DNA of 64,000 nt from Chrysomallon squamiferum (taxonomy: Eukaryota; Mollusca; Gastropoda; Neomphalida; Peltospiridae). The stretch covers positions 29,618,457 through 29,682,456 of the forward strand of contig CM022665.1 in NCBI GenBank assembly GCA_012295275.1. The letters run 5' to 3'. The translations under genes and the position numbers were made by a program. The notes beneath the pieces are model-generated. The model worked only from the letters and a program-made list of their open reading frames with translations. It was not told the DNA's origin and searched no databases. Of this stretch, positions 15,553 through 23,048 are shown piece after piece (position 1 is the stretch's first letter; each line of letters starts with the position of its first letter).

Positions 15553-18500
15553 CATAATAAAATTATATGTAACAAAAATAATTTGAAGAATTATATAATA
15601 ATAACAATACTGAATAAAATCTGAATTCCTGTTATTTAACACTCATTATGATTAAAAAATAAAACACAAAATACTAACTGCCTGGTGATGTGGCAATTTG
15701 TGGCATTGATGTACGACACATCTGACCATTCAACAATTCCTGAAAGAATATAAGAACTATTTATTCAAAGATAGAAGTATTATATGTTGACAATCCTTTA
15801 TCCAAAATGCTTAGGTCTGAAACTGTTTTAGATTTCATAATTTTTCTGATTTGTGAATATAAGAATACAGTGTAAAAATATGATCTAAGTCTAAAACACA
15901 AAATCAGTTTATATTTCATTTACATCTAAACAGAGAGCCTGCTATATATATTCTTATATAATAATTTTAACAATTGTGTGTATAAAATAAATTTGAGTAG
16001 GCTTCTAATCCTCTGGAAAACTGCAAGACTTCACTATTCCAGATGGTTGAAAAGAGTTTAAAATTTCAGCTTTTCAGATTTTGGTTGTTCAGACAAGAGG
16101 TCCTTAACCTGTACCATGCTTTCAAGAATTTGTTTTTAATCTAAAAACAACAATCTGCAGAGAGCTATGCCTGTCTTAAATATAACAGACAGAAATATGT
16201 TCAGAAAAGAAAAAGAAGGTTATGTTTATTAAGATATCTGAAAGTGCAAGCTCTAGAATCATTTTAGTTAATAATAAATAACAAAAGATAATTTTACAAA
16301 CAGCAACAAACTGAAAACTTTTAAAATCTTTTCAAGTGATAACCTACCTACAGATTGGTGGGGAAAAAAAAAAAGAAGCAAAAAGTAAGAAAGAAGTCAA
16401 ACTCACTAGTGTGAATCTGTTGTCAATATTGTCTCTTAAAATCTGGATAAAACTGTTTCCCAGTGGAGGTGTGTCACTGATAGAACCCTCCAAATTAGAA
16501 GAATCATCCATCTCAATCTGAACTGGAGAAATCTGGTTCACCTTAAGTATTATAAAATCAATTAATGAAATAAAAAATCACTTTAAAGATTAATAAAAGT
16601 AAAGATAATCATGACAAAAAATAATATTTTAAATTGAATAATAAATTTGAAAAGTAATAATTTACCTACAATCTCTGTGATTGGCTCATTACCAGATGTA
16701 ACTAATTCTTTAACTTTACTGCTTCACTGGTACTCATTAGGCAACATGATAATAGTAATCTAATGGTAAACAATGTTGTTTGTTGAATTAAAATCATTTT
16801 AATTTAATTTAATGGGTTGGGTTTTTTTATACTTTATTTCACTTCCAGTTACAACATTATTTTCAGATTAATGGAGTAAAAAGAATGATAGAAATCTTAG
16901 AATTAATGTTTTAACAGGTAACAAATTTTCCATTTAAATGGTTGAAAATGAATGCTTTTTGTTTTTTCTCACCTCTTCATCAAATCTGGCATCTAAAGCA
17001 CTGGGTGGCCTGCTGGATGTGAATATTCCACCACGTGATGGACTTTCTACTGGTGTGGTTGCTCTCAACATACTCAGGGACCCAGAGCCCAAAGGCAAAA
17101 GAGGAATATAAACATGACTGATCTGTTTTTAAAAAATCAAAATGTTATTCTTAATTAACAATCAACAGTTTTCCTGTACATGTAACAAATTTATCTTATA
17201 CTGATAAAATTTATTGTTTTCTATTATATCACACTGTAGCTAATAATAAAAGGTAAAAAAAAAAATTAAAAAATTATGAAATGTTAGTTTAATTTTTATA
17301 ACATAACCATTTAAAAATAGTTTTCATTCACAACTTATCTAAAGACAAATTATACACAACACTGATAATTCTGTAAAACAGATTTATCATAGTTGCATTT
17401 GTATTATTGATAGTGTATTAATAAGAAGAAAAAGAAAAACTGGTTTCTTATAGATAAATAAAATAAATTACCTTTGTAATACCAGTATAAATGACAAGGA
17501 ATCCACTGGGTTCCAGTACCACTATCATATCTAGTGCCTGAAAAAATGTAAAGAGAAAATAAGCAATCACACATTTGAAGTAATATAAATAAAACAGCAA
17601 TATTACTATCATTAATTAGCAGTAAGATTTAATATACAGACACACACACACATGAAATTAATCACAAATATAATGGTAACAAACAAAAATAGAAACAGTA
17701 AACTTGACAACTTAACAAATGACATCCCAGACAAACAGTGAAATTAATTATAATATAAAGTCTTAATTCTATTTCTCTTTTAAGATCTCTTTCAAAGAAA
17801 TATAACAAATCTAAAAGGTACACTAATTAATTTAATAGCACTGAAAGTATTCCTGTCTTCTTATTTGTTTGTACAACTACAATTATCCATTAAATTGCAG
17901 AAATAAATTTTAATAAGAAATTAACAAACCTCAATTGGTGTGGCATCTTTTGCTGGAAGATTTGTCACAGATCCAAAAATAATTCTACTCAAGTCATTAC
18001 TTTCTTCAAACTTGACACACCTGAAGAAATATTCTGAATTGTATTACTTTATCTTTATGTAGACAAATATAAAGAAAAAAAAGTAAAACTGAAAATAAAA
18101 AATGTTTAGTAAAGTAATTGAAAATTTTGTTTTATCTTAATCATAATAAAACACTGTAACTCACCTAACAAAACAATTATTTTTGGAAAAACTGCTAATA
18201 CATGTTACCACTCTTTTGATAATTAACAATTACATATTTAAATGAAAAAACAACATGTTCAAAATAATCCATCAGTACTAACAATTTAAGAGAGTTCTAG
18301 AAAACAACAATGTTACCTCAACTGATGTCTGTAAGGAACCATGTAACACAAGTATTGCTGATCACAGACATCTTTAGAAAGGAATGCTTTTGACGATTTG
18401 CCTAAAGGCCCATCCCTGAACAAATTATTTATAAAACTAATTTTACCATTTAGTGCATAAACAAAAGCTTGAATAACACAGTAAGCAAAAACAAAGCGTA

Positions 18501-21500
18501 TCAGAAATCCAACATACATACATACATACATATAATAAAAAGAAAAAGAAATCATCTATGTCTAAAACTTAGATGATACTGTTTTCCCCAAAATAGTTTT
18601 ACTGACACATTATAAAAATAAAAGGCAATAAAATATTTTAAGATAAAAATAAAAAACATTAAAAAAAATATATTGAAAAAAAAATCTGCACTAAAGAATT
18701 AAAAAATTCTGCTGTGATGTCAACTGCAATTAATGACTTTTATATAGCTAATAACAACAAAACAACAGTCCTGTTTCTGGTCAGACTTCAAAACACTGGC
18801 AGTTTGGAATGTACTTAAACAGTACCTGATTGGAGGTGCAGGTTCAGTCCATATATGTTCTAGACACACTTCTGGCTGGATTGGTTTCACCCAGTCAGTG
18901 AAACTGTCATTGCCTATCACTGAAAAATTGTTAGCTGCACTTGGAGTACGCAGATAAGCTGCTGGTGACCAGTTCTGAGATGGACTCTGAAACTTGTGTG
19001 CCAAACCTGATGTCATGGCTGGTGACTGAGATCGACTAAAAGCAGAATATTTATAAAATAATGTTTAGTTAAGCGTAATCACAATACTGTATAAACAATT
19101 ACAAACATAATTTCTCAGTTAGGCCACATAAAAGTGTCCAACCGATTCAGTTTTTTAAGGTAAGGCCAAAGGTTTTTTTTTTTTTTTTTTTTTTTGAATG
19201 GTGGTGTGTAACAAGAATAAAACCAACCACGGTATTCATGGTCAGAAGGCACAAAAGTAATAAACAGAAGACAAAAGAAAGTTTCTATCTAGAAATTGCA
19301 CAAGAAAACATAAAAACTGCTATCAAATCTTTGTTCAAATGAAAACTCAACTAAATGTATTTCATATGAAGGTACAAGTGGTAAATCTTTTCCTTTTCCT
19401 CAAAAAAAAAACCCCACTATTTTTAGGTTTTGAAAAAAAAATGAAAAAAAGAGGGGTAATTTGGGGGAATTTCTTAGAGTGGGCAGAGATACTAAAGAAA
19501 TATGTATATCTATCTGGCTTTATAACTTGAATGAAGATCTGCACTTACATCTGCAATCTTTTTACACAATACTTTTTACTATAAAACAAAATTATTTACA
19601 AATCTAATGAAACTTACTTAACACCACCAATATGTGCCATTCCAGGACTTTGTGAGCGAGAGAAACTTGCAGGTGATGTCAGTCGACCAGTTAGACTACA
19701 GAATGGAGAAATTCCTGGAGAATGACTTGAAATATTGTTGAATATTCTTGAATGGCTGCTGCTTGAGTAATTCAGATTAGGAGTGTTCATACTCATAAAA
19801 CTTGTGTTTTCAAACATGGCGGACAAAGTTGATTGTTCCTTAAAAATAAAATATTCATAATTTATGAAAGTTTTTATTTTTTAATAAAATGTAAAAATAC
19901 TAAACTTAACTTTTTTCAAAAATAAATAAAGGAAATAATAAAATATTCAACCACTACAGCTTTATAAAAAATAAAACAATCTTATTATAGTTTTGCAAAT
20001 TAGATTATTAATAACAACATAATAAGTAAATGTGCATCATTATCGTGTTTTATATGGTTTCTAAAATATTTCAGAAAACAAATTGAATAACATTTTTTTG
20101 TTTTTAATATTTACAAAAACTGTTTAACAATTATTTTATCAGAAACGTTAAGTAATATTTTAAACTTGCATTAAAGATATAATGAAGATAATGCTCACAT
20201 CTAGTCTTGATCTGCGAATCCTCCAAACTGAGTGGATGCCCATTACTGTATCATATGTAAAAGCTAGAGATGGCTGTTTACTGGTGAACACAATATTCTG
20301 AGTATTGTCTGTCATATAGTTAACCTTAGGGCAATCACCAAGCCCTGTAAACAAGTTTTAATTTTAAACTCAGTTAACAATAAAAATATAAATATGCAAC
20401 AGTTAATTTTAGACTCAAAAGATAAATTTAACTAGTCTTCAGTCATTTTTATCCAAAATGTAAATATAATCAGTGTTTAAATTTTTATTTAAAAAAAAAA
20501 TAAATAAATACAAAAAATTCATAATAACAATGTCAGCTTCAGTTTCAACTATGTTGTTGCAATATTTATACTTAACTGCATTGCCCACTTTTCATCTGAT
20601 TAATTTTATTTAATAGCTGATTTATAAAATCCTTTTACTTAATGAAATTATTTTGCTTGACTTAATTTTTTTTTTTTTTACCTGAAGTTTTTATTATGAC
20701 AGGAGCCACCTCATCTAGTGGGTGAAGCAGACTAAACACAACAGTTTGATTGGGAGCATTCCTGAAATGTTGAGAGATGACTGTTTAAATAATTAAAAAT
20801 AATGTTCTATAACAGTTTGATTTCACCAAAATGCCTCATATTTTAACACCATCACCAAGGCATTCTGAGCCATAATAAATATATTTTATGCTGAAACATA
20901 TAAACAACTTGAATGCATTATGTGAAATAGCACACACTAGATTACAAACTTAATCACATTAAAAAATAATAATAATAAAATATTACATCTTTCAATAGAA
21001 CAAGATCAACACTTATACATTCCAAGACAGAAAATTATATAACTGTAATACACACATATACTGATAATAAAAAATATTTATTATGAAAAATACAACACAC
21101 TTTTTAGGAGCTGTTAACTCTGCATATGACACTGTCCTTTCAAACAGGAGTCCATTTTTCATAACCCATACATGAGAGACCTAAAAAAAAAAAAAAAAAA
21201 AAATTAAATCACTTATCTACTCTTTTTATTATACCCATTAATTATTTATATTGATACAATTATTAATTACTAAATAAATCAACTGTAACACCTCTAGATG
21301 GTTTCATATTTAAGCACTTACCTTTTTATGTTGAAAAATTCATGTTAATTTCCCACCAGCCTATCCCCAAAAATTAGAGAATAAACATAATGTTTGGGTT
21401 CAGATAACACTTCCACAGCATTTAAGATCAGCTGTCTTGCTTTGCACAAGATAAACTGATAATGAAAAAATTCCCCAATCACCAAACTTAGAAAGGTAAA

Positions 21501-23048
21501 GTATGCTACCATTTTAAAATATTTAATTTTTAAAATGTTCTAGCTAGAAATATTTAAGTTTTATAACTCCAGTTACACATTTTGTTGTAACCGTATGTGC
21601 CATCTTTAATTTCATTCTTGAAATTAAATCTCTGAGTGAAATTTAATCACATTAAAATATATAGCTCATAAGTATTACTTGATATGGTATTCTACTAACA
21701 ACAGCTCACAAAATACTATATATAATTTTTAGGAATAAAAGTTAAGCTATACTTTGATTATCAACAAACCTGAAAAGGTAATGATGTGGAATATTCTCCT
21801 CCATTATCAAGGAAAAAGCTCAAGTTAGTTGCTTCAACGACACAAATCCCTTGCTGCATGACACCTGTAATTAAACATAAAGGCTAACTTTACTTAAAAA
21901 TTAACAGCTATGTATTTTATTTAGTGATTCTATCTGAATTCAACTTGTATTCATAATCTGTCTTTAAATAATTTAGCAGACTAAATCAGTAAAGCAAAAT
22001 ATTTAATAATGAAGATATAATTAATAAAAAATATTATCAAATTACACAAGACATTACAAGGGAAAAGTGATAATCATTATATAAATTAAAATTTACCAGG
22101 AGGTTCAAGAGAGACTGGTACATTGTTTTGCAGGTCTTTTGATGGAAGTATAAAGGATCCCCACAGTGCCTTAAAAGAAACATATTTATGCCACTATGAA
22201 ATTGAATTATAAAATTGTAATATGTTTTATTATATATTACTTTACATTGTATGTTTAATGATGATGTCAATGAAAACAACATCTTCTTACTTAATTTTGT
22301 ATTTAATATCTTATAAATGTTTTTAGTAATTGTAAACTTGAATTCTCTTCAAATCTTTTAATACTGTTACATTATATATATTTTAATACTTGCCTGTAAT
22401 ACAGGTGTATCAACTGTGTATGTTGTGATTGCAACTTTTGCACCATCTTTTCCACCGCGACTCCAAACAACTGTTTTACCACTGACATACAGTTCTTCAT
22501 CATACCTTTTACCACATTCCCCATTCTCATTAAGAAATATCCATTGTTCTTTCTGAAAAGCAGTATAAAAAAAACAAAAACAAAAGAGTTAAAAACAAAA
22601 GAAAGCAAGGGTGACACAATGTTAATCAGTGAAACTCATTATATATAATAAAACAATTTCATTTAATTATAATGAGAAAGACTGACTGTACATCTTCAAA
22701 AAATCTGCCTTTTTAATTACCTAACCTGTTCAATCCTGAGATGGTTGCTGTCATCTACATGAAGAATTTTGAAGTATGGTAGAAGTAGATGACACCTAGG
22801 TATCATAAGAGGACTAATGTAAACTTGATATGATACCTCTAAGATTTAAAAAATTTGATCTAAATACAGTCACATACTTTGCCTGTGTCCTGCAAAGAAA
22901 TATCTCGAAATGATTTTAACAGTGGGAGTCCATGGTCTGCATGAATTGTGTTGATATCCTGAAGTTTTAGCTGAAATTGTCCAGGATGATAATGCATGTA
23001 CTCTCTCCCAAATGGAATGAAATCCTGGGTCTCGCAGGCTGCTATCAT
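48..23048 (-). CDS. ANAPC1: ANAPC1 gene, anaphase-promoting complex subunit 1 (partial, 3' end outside window)
   Basis: APC1 is the largest scaffold of the nuclear anaphase-promoting complex/cyclosome, the E3 ligase that ubiquitinates securin and cyclin B. I joined 45 coding exons by hand; every junction keeps frame and gives 1,683 codons plus two bases. The order matches the family: an N-terminal propeller region (residues about 1-600) interrupted by a Ser/Thr-Pro-rich loop (269-412), a helical middle part with the DWPEEAYTLIGRQDL block, then the proteasome/cyclosome repeat region, which has Gly/Ala-rich helices such as AAGLALGLIMFG and PGATLALGMMFF. The start is the Met of MIAACETQDFIPFG, equivalent to human MIAARDLQEFVPFG. 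The human protein begins about ten residues earlier, so a short upstream coding exon is possible. The C-terminal part, about 230 residues by comparison with remembered human APC1, lies off the left edge. All introns are GT-AG except one GC-AG. Comparison is from memory, not from a search. Confidence 0.96.
376..453 (-). CDS. ANAPC1: ANAPC1 coding exon 44 (residues 1636-1661)
   Basis: Encodes NTINYSNVSFKTIAPCILPE then LDLLEE, matching human TKEELMAPTLLPELHLLKQ. Acceptor TTTTCAG; donor GAG|GTTGGT, phase 0. Confidence 0.93.
871..988 (-). CDS. ANAPC1: ANAPC1 coding exon 43 (residues 1596-1635)
   Basis: Encodes YHLQAFRHLYVLAAEPRVVL then PRDVDSGKPCYVPLEIKFK, matching human YHLQALRHLYVLAAEPRLLV then PVDVDTNTPCYALLEVTYK. 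The acceptor is TTTTTAG. The donor AAA|GTTGGT is weak, but it is the one that restores the human-like spacing to the next exon. Confidence 0.92.
1374..1460 (-). CDS. ANAPC1: ANAPC1 coding exon 42 (residues 1567-1596)
   Basis: Encodes YTLNTKPESISVLICAFFPK then YPTMSSDNR, matching human YSLSTSNSSIAALLCALYPH then FPAHSTDNR. Acceptor TTTAAG; donor ACAG|GTGTGA, phase 2. Confidence 0.95.
1931..2076 (-). CDS. ANAPC1: ANAPC1 coding exon 41 (residues 1519-1567)
   Basis: Encodes VMAGSGNLDVLRMCRMLRKR...SHMAIAMATGLLFLGGGR, matching human VMAGSGNLKVLQLCRFLHMK...HHMALGLLFLGGGR. Acceptor GTTAAG; donor GTCG|GTAAGT, phase 2. Confidence 0.97.
2547..2660 (-). CDS. ANAPC1: ANAPC1 coding exon 40 (residues 1481-1518)
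   Basis: Ends with NTIENCVIVTLTSVAM, corresponding to human HNLETCLSVVLLSLAM. Acceptor CCCCAG; donor ATG|GTAAAT, phase 0. Confidence 0.94.
3086..3176 (-). CDS. ANAPC1: ANAPC1 coding exon 39 (residues 1450-1480)
   Basis: Encodes SQAYCNIVAGACMTMGLKFA then GSENEAAFNTL, matching human SQAHVYIIAGACLSLGFRFA then GSENLSAFNCL. Acceptor CTTAAAG; donor CTG|GTAATT, phase 0. Confidence 0.96.
3717..3793 (-). CDS. ANAPC1: ANAPC1 coding exon 38 (residues 1425-1450)
   Basis: Encodes IVKKYAFNKGHLEDDDTVID then YETMR, a less conserved acidic segment replacing human IIRENSISLSEIELPCSEDL. Acceptor CTTGTAG; donor TGAG|GTAAAA, phase 2. Confidence 0.88.
4198..4272 (-). CDS. ANAPC1: ANAPC1 coding exon 37 (residues 1400-1424)
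   Basis: Encodes TLSRGLVLWDSVMPSSVWID then SNIPE, matching human TLARCLILWDDILPNSKWVD then SNVPQ. Acceptor GTTTTAG; donor GAG|GTAATT, phase 0. Confidence 0.96.
4520..4598 (-). CDS. ANAPC1: ANAPC1 coding exon 36 (residues 1373-1399)
   Basis: Encodes AEWLRAPDTQFMLEHVRPDF then LLLR, matching human ADWLRAPDTMYLLDFVKPEF then LLLR. Acceptor TTCTCAG; donor CGA|GTATGT, phase 0. Confidence 0.96.
4823..4905 (-). CDS. ANAPC1: ANAPC1 coding exon 35 (residues 1346-1373)
   Basis: Encodes EGNCVNVDVTAPGATLALGM then MFFSTGNG, matching human EGDTINVDVTCPGATLALAM then IYLKTNN. Acceptor TTTACAG; donor ATGG|GTATGG, phase 2. Confidence 0.96.
5174..5221 (-). CDS. ANAPC1: ANAPC1 coding exon 34, 48-base microexon (residues 1330-1345)
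   Basis: Encodes PNLVRERCKAPSYLNK, aligning with human GMHREKHKSPSYQIK. Acceptor TAAAAG, with only a weak pyrimidine tract; donor AAG|GTTTGT, phase 0. Its length is a multiple of three, so skipping it would keep frame. Confidence 0.85.
5600..5686 (-). CDS. ANAPC1: ANAPC1 coding exon 33 (residues 1301-1329)
   Basis: Encodes KGKQVIGLSDHSMADTLCHF then MVGGHRRPV, matching human GMSDLNVPEQLYQYMVGGHR. Acceptor TTTTCAG; donor GTG|GTCAGT, phase 0. Confidence 0.94.
6052..6143 (-). CDS. ANAPC1: ANAPC1 coding exon 32 (residues 1270-1300)
   Basis: Encodes GPEMENCTDRESYALAAGLA then LGLIMFG, matching human GPEMEYCTDRESYSLAAGLA then LGMVCLG. Acceptor TTTCAAG; donor GGG|GTAATT, phase 0. Confidence 0.96.
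6371..6555 (-). CDS. ANAPC1: ANAPC1 coding exon 31 (residues 1208-1270)
   Basis: Encodes MDMALTRVLSIHVSALLPPT, STELNIPHNAQAAAILGVGL and AETLLGEIG, matching human MDMSITRLLSIHIPALLPPT and STELDVPHNVQVAAVVGIGL. Acceptor GTTGTAG; donor ATAG|GTCAGT, phase 1. Confidence 0.97.
7022..7071 (-). CDS. ANAPC1: ANAPC1 coding exon 30 (residues 1192-1208)
   Basis: A 50-base exon encoding GHEMTTIGILLGLSAAK, matching human GHEMTSIGLLLGVSAAK. Acceptor ATTATAG; donor CAAA|GTAAGT, phase 2. Confidence 0.96.
7505..7651 (-). CDS. ANAPC1: ANAPC1 coding exon 29 (residues 1143-1191), start of PC-repeat region
   Basis: Encodes NEYSGFLMALGLNGHLTKLT then IFNVHDYLSK, matching human NEYAGFLMALGLNGHLTKLA then TLNIHDYLTK. 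Acceptor ATTTCAG; donor AAA|GTAAGC, phase 0. Confidence 0.97.
8013..8121 (-). CDS. ANAPC1: ANAPC1 coding exon 28 (residues 1106-1142)
   Basis: Encodes NTAVDLSHIDVAPNMASWPH then FHNGVAAGLRIANSSQ, matching human NTTVDLNSGNIDVPPNMTSW then FHNGVAAGLKIAPASQ. Acceptor ACTGTAG; donor CAG|GTAATA, phase 0. Confidence 0.96.
8345..8434 (-). CDS. ANAPC1: ANAPC1 coding exon 27 (residues 1076-1106)
   Basis: Encodes GMFSLCTFHPVPTEPLPTPR then LCLTGRAPPR, matching human GMFTLFSYHPVPTEPLPIPK then LNLTGRAPPR. Acceptor TTTTCAG; donor CAAG|GTAAGA, phase 2. Confidence 0.97.
8594..8671 (-). CDS. ANAPC1: ANAPC1 coding exon 26 (residues 1050-1076)
   Basis: Encodes SDHDFIEEQERHLFSICVRT plus MALSTGR, matching human SDHEFIEEKENRLLQLCQRT plus MALPVGR. 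Acceptor GTTTTAG; donor GAAG|GTAAGA, phase 2. Confidence 0.96.
8912..9018 (-). CDS. ANAPC1: ANAPC1 coding exon 25 (residues 1015-1050)
   Basis: Encodes FSDDLRVQEVRRLLQSAKPA...VQRPEVR, matching human WSEDLRVQDVRRLLQSAHPV...VQYPELS. Acceptor TAATCAG; donor TCAG|GTTAGC, phase 2. Confidence 0.96.
10430..10683 (-). CDS. ANAPC1: ANAPC1 coding exon 24 (residues 930-1014)
   Basis: The longest exon here. Encodes ITDSDLDCIPVGIAIPLREA, then DWPEEAYTLIGRQDLSQLL, then an acidic tail EEEDGMEHMDDD. It matches human DLETLPFGIALPIRDAIYHC, DWPEAVCLLIGRQDL and EEEDDGMNDMN. Acceptor TCTGCAG; donor GAT|GTAAAT, phase 0. Confidence 0.96.
11032..11136 (-). CDS. ANAPC1: ANAPC1 coding exon 23 (residues 895-930)
   Basis: Encodes GHRAPTADASISLSFLQTAP...MNTPERLVLSMTQLG, in the place of human FSFRHSTSVSSLAERLVVWMTNVG. 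Acceptor CCTGCAG; donor CTGG|GTATGT, phase 1. Confidence 0.9.
11501..11579 (-). CDS. ANAPC1: ANAPC1 coding exon 22 (residues 869-895)
   Basis: Encodes LYAILLNQDLPTEVAVDRCL plus KKIAPA, corresponding to human LYILGDESLVSDESSQYLTR. Acceptor ATTTCAG; donor GCAG|GTTAAA, phase 1. Confidence 0.87.
11858..12006 (-). CDS. ANAPC1: ANAPC1 coding exon 21 (residues 819-868)
   Basis: Encodes QYPQYFPSQVPSVFHFIYNS...PLLYIPVICTNISNIVS, matching human HHPSFFTSEPPSIYQWVSSC...YPYLPGICERS. Acceptor AACAG; donor TCT|GTAAGC, phase 0. This join gives an ungapped match with the next exon. Confidence 0.88.
12332..12423 (-). CDS. ANAPC1: ANAPC1 coding exon 20 (residues 788-819)
   Basis: Encodes CDLKCSSYMDYYTRDFPHLF..., matching human RDLKLGPYVDHYYRDYPTLV. 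Acceptor ATATCAG; donor CAAG|GTAGTT, phase 1. Confidence 0.92.
12702..12772 (-). CDS. ANAPC1: ANAPC1 coding exon 19 (residues 765-788)
   Basis: Encodes EMKLNITLTNELKELAPLLF plus QIS, corresponding to human ELKLNTLMGEGICSLVELLV. Acceptor CTTTCAG; donor GCTG|GTATGT, phase 2. Confidence 0.9.
13888..14079 (-). CDS. ANAPC1: ANAPC1 coding exon 18 (residues 701-764)
   Basis: Begins DWDYLISSNHH and ends FPYCPAIMLALHLVYE, matching human DWEYLLNSDYH...FTHIPAIFFVLHLVYE. Acceptor TTTCAG; donor GAA|GTAAGT, phase 0. The same frame stays open for another 230 bases into the intron, which is not coding. Confidence 0.94.
14362..14436 (-). CDS. ANAPC1: ANAPC1 coding exon 17 (residues 676-700)
   Basis: Encodes HDSDTSMSPVMSSKKPRHSD and QGSED, matching human SLSPVIAPKKARPSETGSDD. 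Acceptor CTGCAG; donor GAC|GTATGT, phase 0. Confidence 0.92.
15286..15473 (-). CDS. ANAPC1: ANAPC1 coding exon 16 (residues 613-675)
   Basis: Encodes LCLNALKHMLPRNTALQFIG, then KWYTARNSPGG...TEWKLF and MGYNISRLSLTSK, matching human CLQAIKFILPKEIAVQMLVKWYNVHSAPGG. Acceptor GTTTGTTAG; donor AAG|GTCAGA (weak), phase 0. Confidence 0.93.
15679..15739 (-). CDS. ANAPC1: ANAPC1 coding exon 15 (residues 593-613)
   Basis: Encodes ELLNGQMCRTSMPQIATSPG, matching human ELSNGSMVRITIPEIATSEL. Acceptor CTTTCAG; donor GGCA|GTTAGT, phase 1. Confidence 0.9.
16407..16541 (-). CDS. ANAPC1: ANAPC1 coding exon 14 (residues 548-592)
   Basis: Encodes VNQISPVQIEMDDSSNLEGS...FIQILRDNIDNRFTL, matching human VVLLSPVPELRDSSKLHDS...YIHSIRDPVHNRVTL. 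Acceptor ACTTAAG; donor CTA|GTGAGT, phase 0. Confidence 0.92.
16973..17122 (-). CDS. ANAPC1: ANAPC1 coding exon 13 (residues 498-547)
   Basis: Encodes ISHVYIPLLPLGSGSLSMLR, then a Pro/Ser-rich linker ending in ALDARFDEE, corresponding to human VGKVFIPGLPAPSLTMSNTM. Acceptor AAAACAG; donor GAG|GTGAGA, phase 0. Confidence 0.9.
17472..17537 (-). CDS. ANAPC1: ANAPC1 coding exon 12 (residues 476-497)
   Basis: Encodes ALDMIVVLEPSGFLVIYTGI plus TK, matching human KIDTMLVLEGSGNLVLYTGV. Acceptor TTTTTCAG; donor AAG|GTAATT, phase 0. Confidence 0.94.
17930..18020 (-). CDS. ANAPC1: ANAPC1 coding exon 11 (residues 445-475)
   Basis: Encodes CVKFEESNDLSRIIFGSVTN and LPAKDATPIE, nearly identical to human CVKFQESNDKTQLIFGSVTN and IPAKDAAPVE. 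Acceptor TTCTTCAG; donor GAG|GTTTGT, phase 0. Confidence 0.96.
18317..18415 (-). CDS. ANAPC1: ANAPC1 coding exon 10 (residues 412-445)
   Basis: Encodes SSKAFLSKDVCDQQYLCYMV..HQLR, matching human ASKVFITSDLCGQKFLCFLV..LQLR. Acceptor TGTTCAG; donor TGAG|GTAACA, phase 2. Confidence 0.94.
18826..19035 (-). CDS. ANAPC1: ANAPC1 coding exon 9 (residues 342-412), second half of the loop
   Basis: Continues the loop with four more S/T-P pairs (QSPA, QSPS, WSP, RTP), then returns to conserved sequence with PEVCLEHIWTEPAPPIR, matching human PELCIDHLWTETITNIR. Acceptor GCTTTTAG; donor TCAG|GTACTG, phase 2. Confidence 0.93.
19618..19838 (-). CDS. ANAPC1: ANAPC1 coding exon 8 (residues 269-342), first half of the Ser/Thr-Pro loop
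   Basis: Encodes a low-complexity Ser/Asn-rich stretch with five S/T-P pairs (NTP, HSP, ISP, TSP, QSP). It lies where human APC1 has its auto-inhibitory '300s' loop, which CDK and PLK1 phosphorylate so that CDC20 can bind. Conservation is in composition more than in residues. Acceptor TTTTAAG; donor TTAA|GTAAGT, phase 2. Confidence 0.9.
20199..20344 (-). CDS. ANAPC1: ANAPC1 coding exon 7 (residues 220-268)
   Basis: Encodes ...PSLAFTYDTVMGIHSVWRIRRSRLD, matching human PSIVMTYDAVQNVHSVWTLRR. Acceptor TTTACAG; donor GAT|GTGAGC, phase 0. Confidence 0.94.
20682..20761 (-). CDS. ANAPC1: ANAPC1 coding exon 6 (residues 193-220)
   Basis: Encodes NAPNQTVVFSLLHPLDEVAPVIIKTSG, matching human TMFSMLHPLDEITPLVCKSG. 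Acceptor ATTTCAG; donor TCAG|GTAAAA, phase 1. Confidence 0.94.
21101..21180 (-). CDS. ANAPC1: ANAPC1 coding exon 5 (residues 167-193)
   Basis: Encodes VSHVWVMKNGLLFERTVSY..., matching human VANVWPTKYGLLFER. It follows a run of about 20 T (minus strand) ending in AG. Donor AAA|GTGTGT, phase 2. Confidence 0.92.
21770..21864 (-). CDS. ANAPC1: ANAPC1 coding exon 4 (residues 135-166)
   Basis: Encodes GVMQQGICVVEATNLSFFLDNGGEY..SLPFQ, matching human CICILQSSCINMHS...SLPFQ. Acceptor TTACAG; donor CAG|GTTTGT, phase 0. Confidence 0.92.
22097..22169 (-). CDS. ANAPC1: ANAPC1 coding exon 3 (residues 111-135)
   Basis: Encodes ALWGSFILPSKDLQNN..., matching human ALWCDFI. The acceptor is TTTTAAG and the donor is CCTG|GTAAAT, phase 1. 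Confidence 0.92.
22394..22552 (-). CDS. ANAPC1: ANAPC1 coding exon 2 (residues 58-110)
   Basis: Encodes KEQWIFLNENG...YDEELYVSGKTVVWSRG...TVDTPVLQ, matching human KESWQL...YDEELYVAGNMVIWSKG. The acceptor is TTTTCAG. The donor is CAG|GCAAGT, a GC donor: no GT in the vicinity keeps frame with the next exon. Confidence 0.93.
22878..23048 (-). CDS. ANAPC1: ANAPC1 coding exon 1 (residues 1-57)
   Basis: Encodes MIAACETQDFIPFGREYMHY and onward to ...ISLQDTGK, matching the N-terminus of APC1. The donor is AAA|GTATGT, phase 0. The frame stays open upstream to a Met at 23117, but a TATTTTTAG acceptor ending at 23098 suggests the exon begins at 23097, so I start translation at the conserved Met at 23048. 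Confidence 0.85.
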
